DNA of 64,000 nucleotides from Rotaria sp. Silwood1 (GCA_905250075.1 CAJNOP010000109.1:363940-427939), one strand, 5' to 3'; counted from the stretch's first letter, positions 1-12,450 are shown. Notes: generated by a model not told the origin, from the sequence alone. Numbers and translations are program-made.

Positions 1-1
1 G

Positions 2-3000
2 CTGCTAGACTACATCACCAATCACAATTCGTCCTTGACGACTTTTTCAGACTCAGCAACGCTTCCAACAATAATCAACCGCAATGCTAACAGATGGGTG
101 CCATCAGAACCATCAGTTGGCAGGGCTATCAAAGCCATTTCTAATTGTGGATCAACAAATAGACACGCTCACGCAATGTTGACAAAAAAGAATCAAGGTA
201 AACTAACGCCTCTCCACGTAGCTATTCAAGCTGGAAATTTCGATATCATAAATGAAATGCTCAAATATGCTGATCCGTCAGTGATTAACTTACGTGATGA
301 TCAACAGCGCACAAGTCTGCATATGGCTGCTGCAAAAGGTGAGAAAGTATTTCATCTTTACTGTCAATATGAATGAAAAGTCTGTTGTACAGTATCAATC
401 CAGTCACTAAATATTTCTTTACCGTACCTAATAAGATCGAAATCATGTTCATTTTAAACAATACCGTGAAGGTCACTTTTCTATCGATCATGTTGGTTGG
501 AGTATGAATTTTGGAACTCTACAGTCTAGGGAAGAATAGATGAATGCAGAAATCTAAATCAGTCGTATACCAACATACTGATTGAAAGAACCAAAACGAT
601 TAGCCTTTTTCATTGAAATATTTTCGTATGGTTCGGGGTGGAGACGAAGTTGAGCGATCTAAAAAGGTCTGGTATTAATTGGAGAGAAATTAAGCGTGCT
701 GACCTCTGATATCTTGTTCATAAAAGGCGTTCAAACATAGTATTTTGTTATGGTGAATTTCCCTATCCCCCTCAAAAAAATAGAAGACTCAGCTTCATAT
801 CATGAGTAGTAGCGTAGCAAGAAATTTTCCTTGTCATAGAGCAGAGTCATCTGTTTTGGCATATTCGTCACTAATGACTAGGTGAGTATAGTAAAAAAAA
901 ACCTTTTATATCTTGAGGCAAAGCTCTCTTTTCTTGTATGGCAGCACTCCACCTCGTCACAGTGATGGACTCATCATTAATCAGGAGTAGTTGTCAAATT
1001 TTGTTGTTCTTATGAAAGAAAAACCTGCAAACTTGTGATGCAAAATTTCGGAACTATTCGAAGATAGTATGATGAATACTACGTTCGAAAATATTTTTTA
1101 CTCCATTCTTTGTAAATGTCACAAATCGTTAATTGTCCGCTACTAGCTTCCTTACTAACGTCGTTAAGAAATAAAAGTTGAACGCAAAATATGTCACATG
1201 TGAGTGTTTCTTTAAAAATATTTCATCATATTAACCAGCAGTCTATATTTTTGATTGATTTGATGACATACATGCTTCATTCTTGAGGATGAGTGCGATT
1301 TGAAAGGTTCTGAAACAATATTTTTAACATCCTGAATGTGTAAAATCTTCTCATCTCAAATGGCATTGCTTAGGTTATCATCCTTTCAGTCTCACTCTGA
1401 TTTCAATATGAGGGCATCATCTCTGAGCTATCATTTACCAGCGTTTTCAATGCAATGAATTATATATTATTCTGAAATTATTCACGGCATATTTCTACTT
1501 GAACTATCTGGTGCTCCATAATTTTATACGACATAAGTACGTATAAAACGAAAAATGTTAATTTCTGGTGAAATATGATTTACAATGAAGGCTGTAGTAC
1601 AGAGCAATACAATTCAATGCGTAGTTTGCATTTCCTTCCCCTATCAAACCTTGATAGACGAGTCGATCTACCTTTTTTGTATTTTTAAATAGTTGGATTC
1701 ATGTTCTAAAAATATATCACAGTAATTGCACAATTAAATCAAAACTAATAAATACTTAGATTAATGCATATTTCAATTGGGACATACTTTATTCGCTAAA
1801 TATTTTATTTATCAGATATACTAATGATTAAACGTTTTAATTAGTAAATATCTGAATTACAATAGTGGTAGAGAAGACGGCCGGTTTTCGATTGCATGTT
1901 TTCTCAGTTATGTTCAATCAGAAAGTTTTGCTCTAATACTCAAAGACAGCAAATTTTGTATTGAATCTACTGAAGTGTTCTCTTTCAAAAAAAAAACATT
2001 TTCTGCTTCTCCGTAGCGTCCAAAGTGCTAGATGTCCTTACTTCTCGAAAGGCAAATTCTTTAACTGCAGAATCAAAACTGTAAAATCAATTTTTGCCAA
2101 GTTAGATTAATTTCTAAAATGTTCTTTTTTGATATCAGAGAGTTGGCACCTATCAGTATAGGGTGTGGGTGTGAGTGCAAGCCAAGATAAGACAGATATC
2201 CATACCCTATTACTATATTTCAACAAAAGTGAAATCTCAATGGTATTTCTAAAAGAATGAAGGCATCAAGTAGATTGTAGCCTTGAAAATGTGCCTGCCT
2301 GGAGCTAAACAGTTCGATAAAAAAAATTTCGTTCATAAATCAAATTCATAACTGCCGCCATCGAGTATCTAAAGTCTCAAGATAATCTTAATCCAGTCGT
2401 ATCTTTCTTCAACTTGCTCGAAATGCCACTATGGGTATTTGCAAATTGTCTACTCAAATACTAAAACAGAGCTCATTTTTATATAGGTCATGTTGGCATT
2501 GTCAAGGCACTCCTCGAGCATCGAGCTGATTCACATGTTCGCGACATAAACGAGTGGACACCATTGCATCATGCAACACGATGTACTATGAATGCGGACG
2601 ACCAAGAGCGTCCTCAATGTATTGAAAGTCTCGTTACACGTGGTATGATCAATATCGATGCTTTGACTATTCGACGAGAGACACCATTGCATACTGCGTG
2701 CCAATATGGCTCGAGCGAACTTGTCAAACAGTTGATCAAGTTCGACTGTGATCTATTTGCAATAAATGTTGATGGTTACAATTGTCTCGAAGTAGCGATT
2801 GAGGCAAACAACGAAGAAGTTGTTCGATATTTGATTAAACACGATGACTGTTTGGATTTAATGCGCAATTCACAAATTCAAGAAAAAGAACGCAAATGGT
2901 ATTCTCTGCTTGCTCGCCAATGCGAAGTAGACACACCAATGCGAAAACTCATTCGTAAAATGCCACAAATGGCTTTACTCATGCTGGACAAATGTTCGAT

Positions 3001-4545
3001 GATTGTGGGCACCAAAGAAACAGCTGTGCACAAGAACATTTTCGTGTATGAATTTCTAGAAGATCAGTTCATTGTGAAAACATGGAAAAGAGGTAAATTA
3101 TTTGAATTTTTTTATCGTTTTTGGAGTAATAATATAATTTGTATTCTATTCAGACTCATCAGAAAATGTAAAACATAGTGGATTGTACACGTCCAATACG
3201 GTCGATCTCGTCATGAATCACCCATTATTTCTAATGGCTCAACATGAAGCTCATGATCTCATGTCACATCCCCTAAGTAATTATCTTGTGAAGTTAAAGT
3301 TTAAAAAATTCGGCATTTTTCTCTATGTCCTCCTTCTCTTGCTATATGCTACTTATCTCGGATTGTTTACTACGATTGTGCTACGTACATATCATCCGGA
3401 AACATACTATAATCTTACAAATATTGATTTCCAAGACTCTTTGTGTTACAATGTCTCGCAAGCACTTCTGACAGCATCACCTAGCCTTGGCGGTATCAAA
3501 ACAACGATTGACTTTATTTTGAAATACGCTATGTACCTCGTAATTTGGTCACTTATCTTCAAAAATATGTTTACCATCATCGAAATCATGCAAATTAATT
3601 TCTTCAAAACGTTGAGATATTGGTTGGAAATTGTTACAGTTTTATTGAGCTTCATCTTCGTGCACGATCGAAAGTACCAGACAAATCTTACCTTGCGCTG
3701 TCCACTTCAATGGGAATTTGGAGCATTTGCTTTACTTCTCAGTTGGCTAACGTTGCTCGGCTACATTCAGTTCATACCCATGATAGGCCTCTATGTTACA
3801 ATGCTTTTCGTAATTATCAGGAAATTTATGCGATTTTCCGCCATACTTCTCATTCTGATAAGCGGTTTTGCATTTACTTTTTATATGATCTTTCAAAACT
3901 TCGAGCCATTCCAAAATGCACCTTACTCTTACATCAAAACAGGTGTGTTCAAATAGAATCCTCCAACTTACATTTATTTCTTATCATTTTTTATTGACTA
4001 TTTAGCACTCATGATATCCGGAGAATTAGGCTTTGACGAGCGCATGTACAATGAAAATACGAAAGCCTATTATAAGGTGGCATTCTCGGTTTACATTCTG
4101 TTTACTCTTGTCATGACCGTGTTCGTGACAAACCTTCTTATTGGTAAGATTCGTAGAAGACGGAGAAAGAGAGTTTATCTTATACGCATATAGTTCCAGA
4201 CATATTATACTCTTTTATATGTTGTTAACAAAGTTTTAAGCAATTATCAGTGTCTTTTTCTGCATAGGATTGGCCGTCGGTGAAATTCCACCACTGATGA
4301 AGCAAGCATCAGATAATCTCAACAGATTATTTTATGAGCTTGTTGCCATATGTGAGATTTTTCGTTACCGAGTCATTTGGTTTCTCTGTCGCAGTGATGT
4401 GAACGATGCCATCGCATATAGTTATCAAGATTTGAACCAAAAGAAGTGGTATGAATGGTTGTGGCAATGGCTGATGAAGCGATGTTCTGGTTCGGCTCAT
4501 GATGATGATGATTCGCAAGTGAACACTGGCAAACTACTAGAATAA
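2..4545 (+). CDS. TRPA1-like ankyrin-repeat cation channel, 5'-partial, five exons
   Basis: Proposed exons are <2-338, 2487-3092, 3154-3942, 4006-4143 and 4268-4545. All junctions are GT-AG and the joined frame is open for about 715 codons. Exons 1 and 2 encode ankyrin repeats (TPLHVAIQAG, then SLHMAAAKG joined across the intron to HVGIVKALLEHRA, and TPLHTACQYGS). Exon 3 encodes S1-S5: hydrophobic runs starting FGIFLYVLLLLLYATYL and ending FAFTFYMIFQNFEPF. Exons 3-4 hold the pore helix (YSYIKTALMISGELGFDERM), and exons 4-5 hold S6 ending NLLIGLAVGEIPPL, the TRPA-like sequence after S6. The family forms tetrameric plasma-membrane channels gated by chemical or thermal stimuli. The N terminus lies off the left edge. 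Subfamily ligand specificity cannot be read here. Intron 1 is 2148 bases; the others are 61-124. Confidence 0.9.
339..2486 (+). other. Intron 1 of the TRPA1-like gene, unusually long
   Basis: It begins GTGAGA after GCAAAAG and ends TATATAG. No credible coding sequence was seen in it on either strand. It contains one telomere-like hairpin (2158-2210) and otherwise AT-rich unique-looking sequence. At 2148 bases it is many times longer than the other introns of the gene, which suggests one or more insertions. Confidence 0.85.
2158..2210. repeat. Telomere-like hairpin repeat (TLH) 1, inside an intron
   Basis: The left arm ATAGGGTGTGGGT pairs imperfectly with the right arm ATCCATACCCTAT across a loop of about 25 bases. 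G-rich arm first, C-rich second. It lies within the TRPA1-like intron 1, where both flanks belong to the same gene, so at least this copy looks like an insertion rather than a junction between unrelated sequences. Confidence 0.8.
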
Positions 4546-5744
4546 CAGAGAGCGATATTTTCGAGATTGAAGAAACATTTTCAAGGTTTCGTTCACGAGG
4601 TTAAAACTTCACCTAGAAATGATGATATAAACATTAATTGCCTTCAATAGTCTAACATTAGTGTTCGTCTGTAAACAAAAGATTCCAACGAAACCCATGT
4701 GGGAGAGTGTCTGTGGGTGAGTGGGGGTAGGTGCGGATGTGTGGGTGAACAGAAGACTCGACCACTCACATCCACGCTCCAAAGAAAGAACTACACCTAC
4801 ATCCACATCTTTATCTGTAAGCTATGCTTCGCTTATTTTTCATGGCAACGTTTCTAAATGAAAAAAAAGAATCCGAACTCTTGAAGTAACTTGAATAACC
4901 TTACATGAGAAGAGTCAACTCTTTGTTCTCATTCAACTATCTTGATATGGATCAACATATTGTGGTTTTTCTTTTCGTCTTTTATCATCGTTCGACTAGC
5001 AAGTAACAATCAGTGATAGGTACTATATTAAAAAGAAAGTAAACTGAAAACTGTTTTGAATAACTGGCGATTTTAATTCTTAAGTATTTGACAAAAATCT
5101 TGAAAAGAATCAATTTACAACTTCAATAATCTAAAGGACAAACCATTCTTGTCCCATATACAATAGATTGTATAGCTTCCCAACGAAGTTTTTCTCTTCA
5201 TCGTTGGAACATCTATGCTCATATGAAACTGTTGTTGTGCTGATAATAGAATAGTTCAAACCCATGAGTAAATTCATCAAAATATTGACGTAAAATTATG
5301 TTCTGAAAAACAACATCTGAATCATGTCATTGGAATTGAAGGTCATTGAAAAACTGGACTGTCGTCATTGTTGTGATTGTTCATACGACCAAAAGTATGC
5401 GGTCCTCAAAAGCATTTAGCCCATTGATGTATATGTTTCTGATTTCAAGATATGATCGCGTAAAGCCGAATTAATGTTCTTTTTTTGTTGAAAATTACCA
5501 TAATGAGCTCTTTTTTCTGAATTCCTATTTTTACATCACCACATGCATTATTCAATAGTTTTTCACCCGATTTGATATGAACACAATAAAGTTCCCTGTT
5601 TACAAAACAACTAATAAGCCCTTTAAGCCAGATATAGTACAGACTATCGAGCTCACAGAATCGACGTTCTCTCCCTCGTGTTGTCATTTGTCATGTCTCT
5701 CTAGTAGATGAAAAGCGTTCATCATGATAAGCATTGAATAAAAA
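4546..5744. other. Intergenic, no gene seen
   Basis: AT-rich sequence downstream of the TRPA1-like gene. Apart from the TLH at 4699-4809, no convincing open frame, RNA gene or transposon end was recognised. Confidence 0.6.
4699..4809. repeat. TLH 2, long imperfect hairpin
   Basis: The G-rich arm (GTGGGTGAGTGGGGGTAGG and following GTG units) is followed by CCACTCACATCCACGC and CTACACCTACATCCACATC. The arms are degenerate multiples of a GTGGG-like unit. It lies about 150 bases past the TRPA1-like stop codon. Confidence 0.75.
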
Positions 5745-6640
5745 TGTAAATGCTAGTATTTATTTGGGCAATAATTAAGATATGGTATAGCAATAATTTT
5801 TGAGCAATAAGAAAACTATCTTTGAGCAATTTTATAATATTAAATGTCCAATAATTAATTCATTAAATAGCAGTAGTAATTTCATATTCTAGCAACAAGA
5901 AAAAGGAAAAAGTAAGATATTTTTATTTACAATTGACAATAGAAAAAAGAACAATGAATATATTATTGTGTCACCAAAGCTGTTTTTGCTTCAGCTGGTC
6001 TCCCTTCTTTTCTTTTAGTATCAATATCCACATATTTTGCCTCTGGTGGGAGTTTTCACCATCATCTTCACCCTGTTATCAAGAGACTAGCTCTATATCA
6101 TTGTCACTTTCACTATTAGAAATATGCTGCGCTACGCGTTGTGATTGAGCCATTTATATAAATTATATATTTTACTTTATAAGATGGAAAAAATACGTAT
6201 TTGTATAAATAAATTCTTAACATAAGAGTTTTCCCATCCACTATTAGAATTGTCCTATTAATCATCTTGAAAATTTCCTTATGATTATCTTACACTATGT
6301 ATGGAATTTTTCCAACACTTTTGATATTTATCTAACATATATCAATGCTCTCTTCTATAGGAGATCATATATTAAATTCTATTGTCTTCTCAACCTCATT
6401 GTTTTTTCTAAGTTTTTTCGCATATACTACGTTTCAAGTATGTACGAAATAAATCGAACTCATGTAAACACATAACAGCAAAAACCATAGTATTTACATT
6501 AATGAATTCGTATTGCCATTTTTATATGAAATTTATCTTTAATTTAAATAAACTATTGCTCATTCAGTATAGTTGTTGCTGATTCGATATAATTATTGCT
6601 CATTTTAATTATTTTAATGCTCAATTAAATAGAAGTCAAA
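5745..6640 (-). mobile_element. Non-autonomous DNA transposon relic with TGAGCAAT subterminal repeats
   Basis: The left part (5765-5840) and right part (6545-6630) carry several copies of TGAGCAATA in opposite orientation, the arrangement of subterminal transposase-binding repeats. Between them, on the minus strand from 6150 down to about 5945, is a decayed coding start: MAQSQRVAQHISNSESDND, then two stops and a frameshift into PPEAKYVDIDTKRKEGRP. This resembles the acidic or basic N-terminal segment of a hAT-type transposase, but the match is weak. Exact ends and the target duplication could not be fixed, so the coordinates are approximate. Confidence 0.45.
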
Positions 6641-8745
6641 TGTAAAGTAATTGCACAACATGCAACAACATTCAGTATAAGATATCCATGCCAGAGACAC
6701 CCATTGCGGCGCGGCCGCCTGCCAGCTGCCATGCCGTTGTTATTTTCGTTGCTCTTGCTATTGCGCCGCCGCACGACAGTCGCCGTGATAGTAGCGGCAT
6801 GATAGTGGTATTCTGTTTCAAAAAACTATCATAGCGTTGTGGATGGTAGCTTGTTTTTGGTAGACGTTACAAAACTTCATGAGTTTTCATAGAACTTGGA
6901 CGTCCACCAGTGTGACATGCACAGACTAGATGAGTCTTACGAATTCGCATTAATCGATTAGTAATTGCCGAAAACTGGTTCTGACTATGGGTGATTCAAT
7001 CGATTACTCAGGTTTTAATCGATTTATCTGGGAACCTCACTGTAATACTGCTTGCGCGTGATGTACGCATCAGTGCGATTTAGAGCTTTGCGGGATCAAC
7101 GCTTTCAGACCCGAACCCGACTCCGTTTCTCTACCTCAAACCCGATCCAGATCCCTGATAATTTTATATCTTGACTCCAAACTCGATTCCGATTTCGTTC
7201 AATTCCGAAATTTGATAATAAAAAAATTGCTTTATTGTCTTAGCTTTTATAGGCTGAGGGTGTGAATGTGGAATATGTGCGCGTGTAGATCTAAGGGTGG
7301 ATGTGAGTTTGAGTGTATGGGTGCACGTGTGCGTGTGTGTGGGCTGCATCTTTGCTTCGCCTGTATCTACACACACACTCACACCCTATTTTTTCCTGTC
7401 GGAAATTCGGACATCGCAGAATCATTGATCTGTATTATAGTATTTCATTATCATTGCATTACATATTTTGTTACTTGTTGTAGACATTTTTATGGTCTTC
7501 TTTAATTGTTTACTTATTTAGTACATTCTAATTTTTATATATTATACAATATTGAGACAAATCGGTGCTGCAAGCAACGTCTTCAGATAAGATATAATAT
7601 ATAGATTAAAATATAGATTTCACTGTAGAATAACAGACTATTATTTTTCTTTTTTTTTTCGTCTTTCATTATTGTCATAGTAATAAGAAACAAGACGGTA
7701 ACAGTGATTACTTGTATAGATGAATCATTGTAGTACCGTAGTAAAACTAACGGAAGAACAATACAAAATAATATTGTTGTTTTTGTTTCTATTCTATCTC
7801 CAAGTTAAATAAGAGCGTTCGTCAACGACGTTATTTGATTATATACTGACGTATTATGTGGGTTAGTATTACGATGATATTTCTCCGTATGTAGGAAAAA
7901 GTTTGTACTGTTTATCCTGAGTTGTAAAATGTCTAGTTTAGTTTTAGTAAATTAGAATCTATTAAAACGTTATTTGAAAAATTCAGAAAGAAAATTATTC
8001 TTCAATTTTTCATTCAAGAAATTGAAGTATATTTGTTTCTATATTTAAAATTCGGTTTGTTTTAAATGCTGTCAATGTTTTGGAAAAATATTCTAAAATA
8101 AACAACAAATTCTTTGTTGATAACTATCTCCTTAATTTTTCATTAGTGTATATCACTCGTTTTTTATTGCAAACCGGACAAAAAAAGAAAAAAAAAGAAC
8201 AAAGAAACATACAATGAGGCAGAAAAGCCTACTTCTTCCTATCAGCGACACGATGACGCTTACATTCCTTAATATAATTTTCTAGTTAGACTAATCAGCA
8301 TATAAAGTGTCATCGACCTTGAGAAGAGCTAAAAAAGGCACACCAGATACATATATATCGTCGAAAATATCACATCTCTTTCACGTGCAGTGACATACCA
8401 ATGATCTTTTTCCTTCGTCGCGAGAGGGACCCATTGAAAAATCAGTAAGGCGAAGAGAAAGAAAAGAATCAAAGAATGCAATAAACGATGTAAGAACGGA
8501 GAAGACGCAGTAATACATACGAACATACAAGAAAGAATACACTATACAAGTAACGACTTAGAGTGACCTATATCATAATATTCTCATCACACATTCATGC
8601 TTATTAATGATATGAAAAACCAACGGTTGATATATGAAAATGAAAGAGCCAAGACCAGATGATAACAAACACATATGTTTCTTTTCTTTCATATTTATTA
8701 TTTTATTTATCCTAAATATTATCACTGCATCTATTCTTGTTTTAG
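6641..8745. other. Intergenic, with a GC-rich patch and one TLH
   Basis: A GC-rich patch near 6700-6810 (GGCGCGGCCGCC and similar) stands out from the AT-rich surroundings. Sequence near 7090-7160 has repeated ACCCGA-like units reminiscent of hAT subterminal DNA but has no partner end. The TLH at 7257-7387 lies here. No gene was seen. The stretch 8200-8745 is presumably the 5' flank of the monooxygenase gene. Confidence 0.5.
7257..7387. repeat. TLH 3
   Basis: GAGGGTGTGAATGTGG and further GTG-rich units to GTGTGTGTGGG are followed after a short loop by TATCTACACACACACTCACACCC. G-rich first, C-rich second. The open frames on both strands here are by-products of the repeat. Confidence 0.7.
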
Positions 8746-10462
8746 ATGGGACAAATATTACCCTTTAAACTAGATATATTATTATTATTAACAGGGCTTT
8801 TTATCTTGGTATTTACTTCGTTAGTAATAGGTGTTATTGCACATTTCTTTTATTGGATTATATATGACTTGTTTGGTCATGCTGAAAAACGAGCTAAGCG
8901 AAAGTTAAAATGTATAAACGATCAAAAAGATGATGAATACTATGCAATTATTATCGGTGCTGGATTTTCTGGTCTTGGTACCGCAATTAAAATGAATGAG
9001 CTTGGAGTGGATAATTACATTATAATTGAACGACATGGACATGTCGGTGGAACTTGGTATGCTAATCAATACCCAGGTTGTACATGTGATGTTCCGTCAT
9101 ATCTTTATTCATTTTCATTTGAACTTAATCCAAAATGGTCACATTATCTTAGTCGACAACCTGAAATAGCTGAATATCTTGAATATTGTACAGATAAATA
9201 TGATATTCGTCAACATATTCATTTTAATACTAATGTTACACAATTGAAATGGATTGAAGAAAGACAATCATGGCAAGTCACAACTGAATCAAATAGCGAA
9301 GAAAACATTCTCTATGCTCGATCGATTGTTCTTGGTTCTGGACTATTGTCAAATGCTTCTTATCCAAGTGATATTCCTGGTATTGATAAATTTCAAGGTC
9401 AAATGTGTCATACAGCTGAATGGAATAAACAGATTGCTTTTAAAAATAAACATGTAGCTGTTGTTGGTACTGGTGCAAGTGATATTCAAGCAGTTCCTGA
9501 AATTCAAAAGATGAATATATCAAAATTACTTGTTTTTCAACGAACTCCACCATGGATTATTCCTCGTATCGATCGACCAATTAGTGACTGGCAAAAAAAT
9601 CTATTAAAACGTGTTCCGATCATTCTAAAATTCTTGCGTCTTTTCGTTTATTGGATATATGAACCTATTGCACTTTCATTTGCTTATCGATGGCCATTAA
9701 AATTTATAATTGAAAAATTAGTTAAATATAATCTTGAAAGACAGGTAAAAGATGTAGAATTAAGAAAAAAAGTAACACCTTCATGGGAATTCGGATGTAA
9801 ACGTATGCTAATAACAAATGATTGGTATCCAACATTACAAAAACCAAATGTGGAACTTGTAACAGACCGTATTCAAGAGATCAAATCACATTCGATTATT
9901 ACTCGAAATGGAGATGAATATCCAGTTGATATTATTATTTGGTCAACTGGATTTCAACCACAAGAATTTCCATTGCCTGTTTATGGAATAAATGGTTGTT
10001 CATTAGCCGAACAATGGTCTGAAACAATACAAGTTAGTATATTAGATAAGAATTTTCGGCATGTATATATATATATTTGTTCAAATTGATGTTTGATAGG
10101 CATATCGTGGTGTAACTGTACCTAATTTTCCAAATCTTTTTATACTTCTTGGTCCAAATACAGCTCTTGGTCATAATTCAGTTGTAATTATGATTGAATC
10201 ACAAATTAATTATATAGCTGAAGCTTTACTTTACATGGATCAAAATAATATACGATCGATTGAAATAAAAGAAAGCGTACATGAGCAGTATAATAAAGAT
10301 TTACAATCACGATTAAAGAGAACAGTATGGCAAAAAGGAGGTTGTCATTCATGGTATCAAGATGCTAAAGGTAATAATACTACTCTGTGGCCTGATTTCA
10401 CATGGCTTTATATATGTTTAATGAAAAATTTTGATTATGAAAATTATATTTGCCGAACATAA
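8746..10462 (+). CDS. Membrane-anchored FAD/NADPH Baeyer-Villiger-type monooxygenase
   Basis: Exons are 8746-10062 and 10100-10462, with a 37-base GT-AG intron (10063-10099) in phase 0; 559 residues. An N-terminal hydrophobic anchor (about residues 9-41) precedes a Rossmann FAD motif (IIGAGFSGLG, residues 69-78) and GGTWYANQYPGC. The type I BVMO fingerprint FxGxxxHxxxW is present as FQGQMCHTAEW (216-226), followed by the NADPH-binding GTGAS (241-245) and the late motif IIWSTGF. Exon 2 restores the conserved VPNFPNLFILLGPNT. The family inserts oxygen into ketones or oxidises heteroatoms in lipophilic substrates; the substrate is unknown. An AG directly precedes the ATG, suggesting a trans- or 5'UTR splice acceptor. 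A polyadenylation signal AATAAA lies at 10500-10505. It appears intact. Confidence 0.92.
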
Positions 10463-10844
10463 ACACTCATTAAAACCTATCTTTTTTTTCATATACAACA
10501 ATAAAATTTAAAAAATTAAAGAAAGTGGATATTACATTTTGTATTGGTATTTCTGTGATGCATTAGTTCTTGACAGTTGTTAAATGAGACGTTTTCTAGC
10601 AATTCGTGCTTGTAATGCATTCATCATTGCACCATTCTGATAATGAGTAGATGTAAGACGAGGCCATAAAATAACTCATCCAGTTGGATTATCTAATGTT
10701 TCTAATGGTGGAATCAAATTATTATTTACTATATTTGGTCTTAAGTCAGCAATTAATATTAATAATTGTTGATCTAAAAACGATAGATGTTGATGAGCTG
10801 GAATAAGAAGACGTCGAATAAAACGACGTAAAATATCTGGACAT

Positions 10845-12390
10845 CAGAGATCCGAGACTCGCCGAGTTTACTCGCCTCGCCTCGCCTCGCCTCGTGGCGA
10901 GGCGAGGTGAGGCGGCATTTTCTGCACCGCGGCGAGTACGAGTTGATTTTGTAACTCGCCGAGTCGACTCGTCTATACTTAGAATGCTATTTTTGATGAA
11001 TAAATGGCAAATTTTTAAGGAAATCTTTCGATTTTATTGTAATTGTTTCTAAGCGTTTCCATTTGTAGTGAAGTTTATCGAATTAAGACGATAAATTAGT
11101 ATACAGGGTGCCTCAAAAGTCAGCTAACAAAAAGAAAACCGTATATCTCCACAGAGTTATGACCAAACGAGCTGATCTTTTTCTAGATGGTAGAGGATAC
11201 TTTTAAATTTTTATTTATCCAGCAGCAGTTCATGAACACACGTGAAATCTAGCATCGTCTACTTCAGTACGGAATTTGGCCTTCTTTCCACACACTTCTA
11301 GCAGTAGTCAATCACAAAAAATAGAATTGTATCCTAAAGCTTATTCACAAATTCCATTTTGTAGAGCTTGTTATGATGATCATTTTGGAAAAAAATGCTG
11401 TATTTTCATCAAGAAATGACGGTATCAGAGTCAAAATACTAGAAAATGTCGTATTACTTCGACCAGTACTATTTGCCGTTTTCCAGTATTTTGACTCGAG
11501 AAACATCTTTTCTTGATGAGCATAGAACATTTTTCAACCAAAACGATGAACAAAGAGCTCTAAAAATTACTTGTATCATTTGTCAATAAGTTCTCGAATG
11601 CCTTTGCGTTTTTGTTCACTATCCATAGGAGTACTTTATCAAACTTTAACTGTACTCACTAGTGTTTTCAGATCTTTTCAGTGCAAAAAGATTTGAGAGA
11701 ATTTTGTGAAGTTAGACAGAATAGAGAAAACCGAAAGAATTCAAATAAAACATTACACAATTTTGAAAATCTAAGAACAGAAATTCGTATCAGATTACAC
11801 AAACCCAAAATCTCTAGTTTATCTTTGGCAGAAATGTGACTTTTCCTCTTTTAAATGAATGATAATAATAATTCTAAGTGATGCTATCAAACCGTTTATT
11901 GATGAATAAAAACTTGGAAATATCCTCTACCATTAGGCAAAAATCAGTTCATTTGATCATAATCCTGTTCAGATGAGCTGTTTTCTTTTTGTTAGGTGAC
12001 TTTTGGCACACTCTATATACACATATGTTCAATTATTCAGTCTAGTCCAACTATTGCACTGATGTAGTTCACAATGCATTGTTTATATGCAGTAAAAAAA
12101 AAATGATTGTTATTTATTTGATTCTCATTTATATCTTTGTCTTTTTGAACTTATTTAAAAGTCTAAAATGTTCTTTATTTGATTCTATAAACTAAAAAGA
12201 TAGTGATTGTTATGGGTGGTTAAGAAACTGCCTAAAAATAACCATTTTGTTATAAACTCTAGGCGAGGCGAGGCGAGGCGGGGCGAGTCGGAGTCTAAAA
12301 AAGGCGAGGCGAGGCGAGGCAGCGATGAGCAACTCGCCAGCATGGCGAGGCGGTGGCGAGTCATTTTTTTGACTGACTCGCGGATCTCTG
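10845..12390. mobile_element. hAT-like non-autonomous element, 8-base target duplication
   Basis: The terminal inverted repeats begin CAGAGATCCG at 10845 and end CGGATCTCTG at 12390. The flanking direct repeat CTGGACAT occurs at 10837-10844 and 12391-12398. The 8-base duplication and CAG start fit the hAT superfamily. Subterminal regions are packed with CTCGCCTCGCCTCG on the left and GGCGAGGCGAGGC on the right, probably transposase-binding arrays. No transposase frame is present. A second element is nested inside at 11102-12017. Total length is 1546 bases, of which about 630 belong to the hAT part. Confidence 0.9.
11102..12017. mobile_element. TA-flanked (Tc1/mariner-type) element nested in the hAT element
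   Basis: Imperfect inverted repeats of about 100 bases run inwards from 11102 (TACAGGGTGCCTCAAAAGTC) and from 12017 (GACTTTTGGCACACTCTA on the plus strand). They share TAACAAAAAGAAAAC and, further in, a TGGTAGAGGATA match. TA dinucleotides flank both ends (11100-11101, 12018-12019). No transposase frame was found, so it is non-autonomous. Nesting shows it arrived after the hAT element. Confidence 0.75.
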
Positions 12391-12450
12391 CTGGACATCT
12401 TCTATGTGGAATTAGATTTAATTCAGTTTGTTGTTTGTTCAAGAAGTTGA

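Larger units (their letters stand above)
10580..12442 (-). pseudogene. Unrecognised conserved gene, split by a hAT-like element
   Basis: On the minus strand, 12442-12399 encodes MNKQQTELNLIPHRR and leads to the element boundary. With the element and one target copy removed, the frame continues without a break into ILRRFIRRLLIPAHQHLSF, LLILIADLRPN and IPPLETLDNPTG, then an in-frame TGA where Trp would fit, then VILWPRLTSTHY and a terminal TAA (10580-10582). Continuity across the insertion shows that the fragment was coding before the element landed. The upstream end is lost at TLH 4 (12451). I do not recognise the family. The element and the stop make it non-functional. Confidence 0.7.

Noticed and set aside
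7085..7160. ACCCGAACCCGAC-like repeats as a hAT terminus
   Set aside because: Resembles subterminal hAT DNA, but no inverted partner or target duplication was found.
7164..7505. Open frames full of THTHT or CVC runs
   Set aside because: Produced by the GTGTG/CACAC arms of a telomere-like hairpin.
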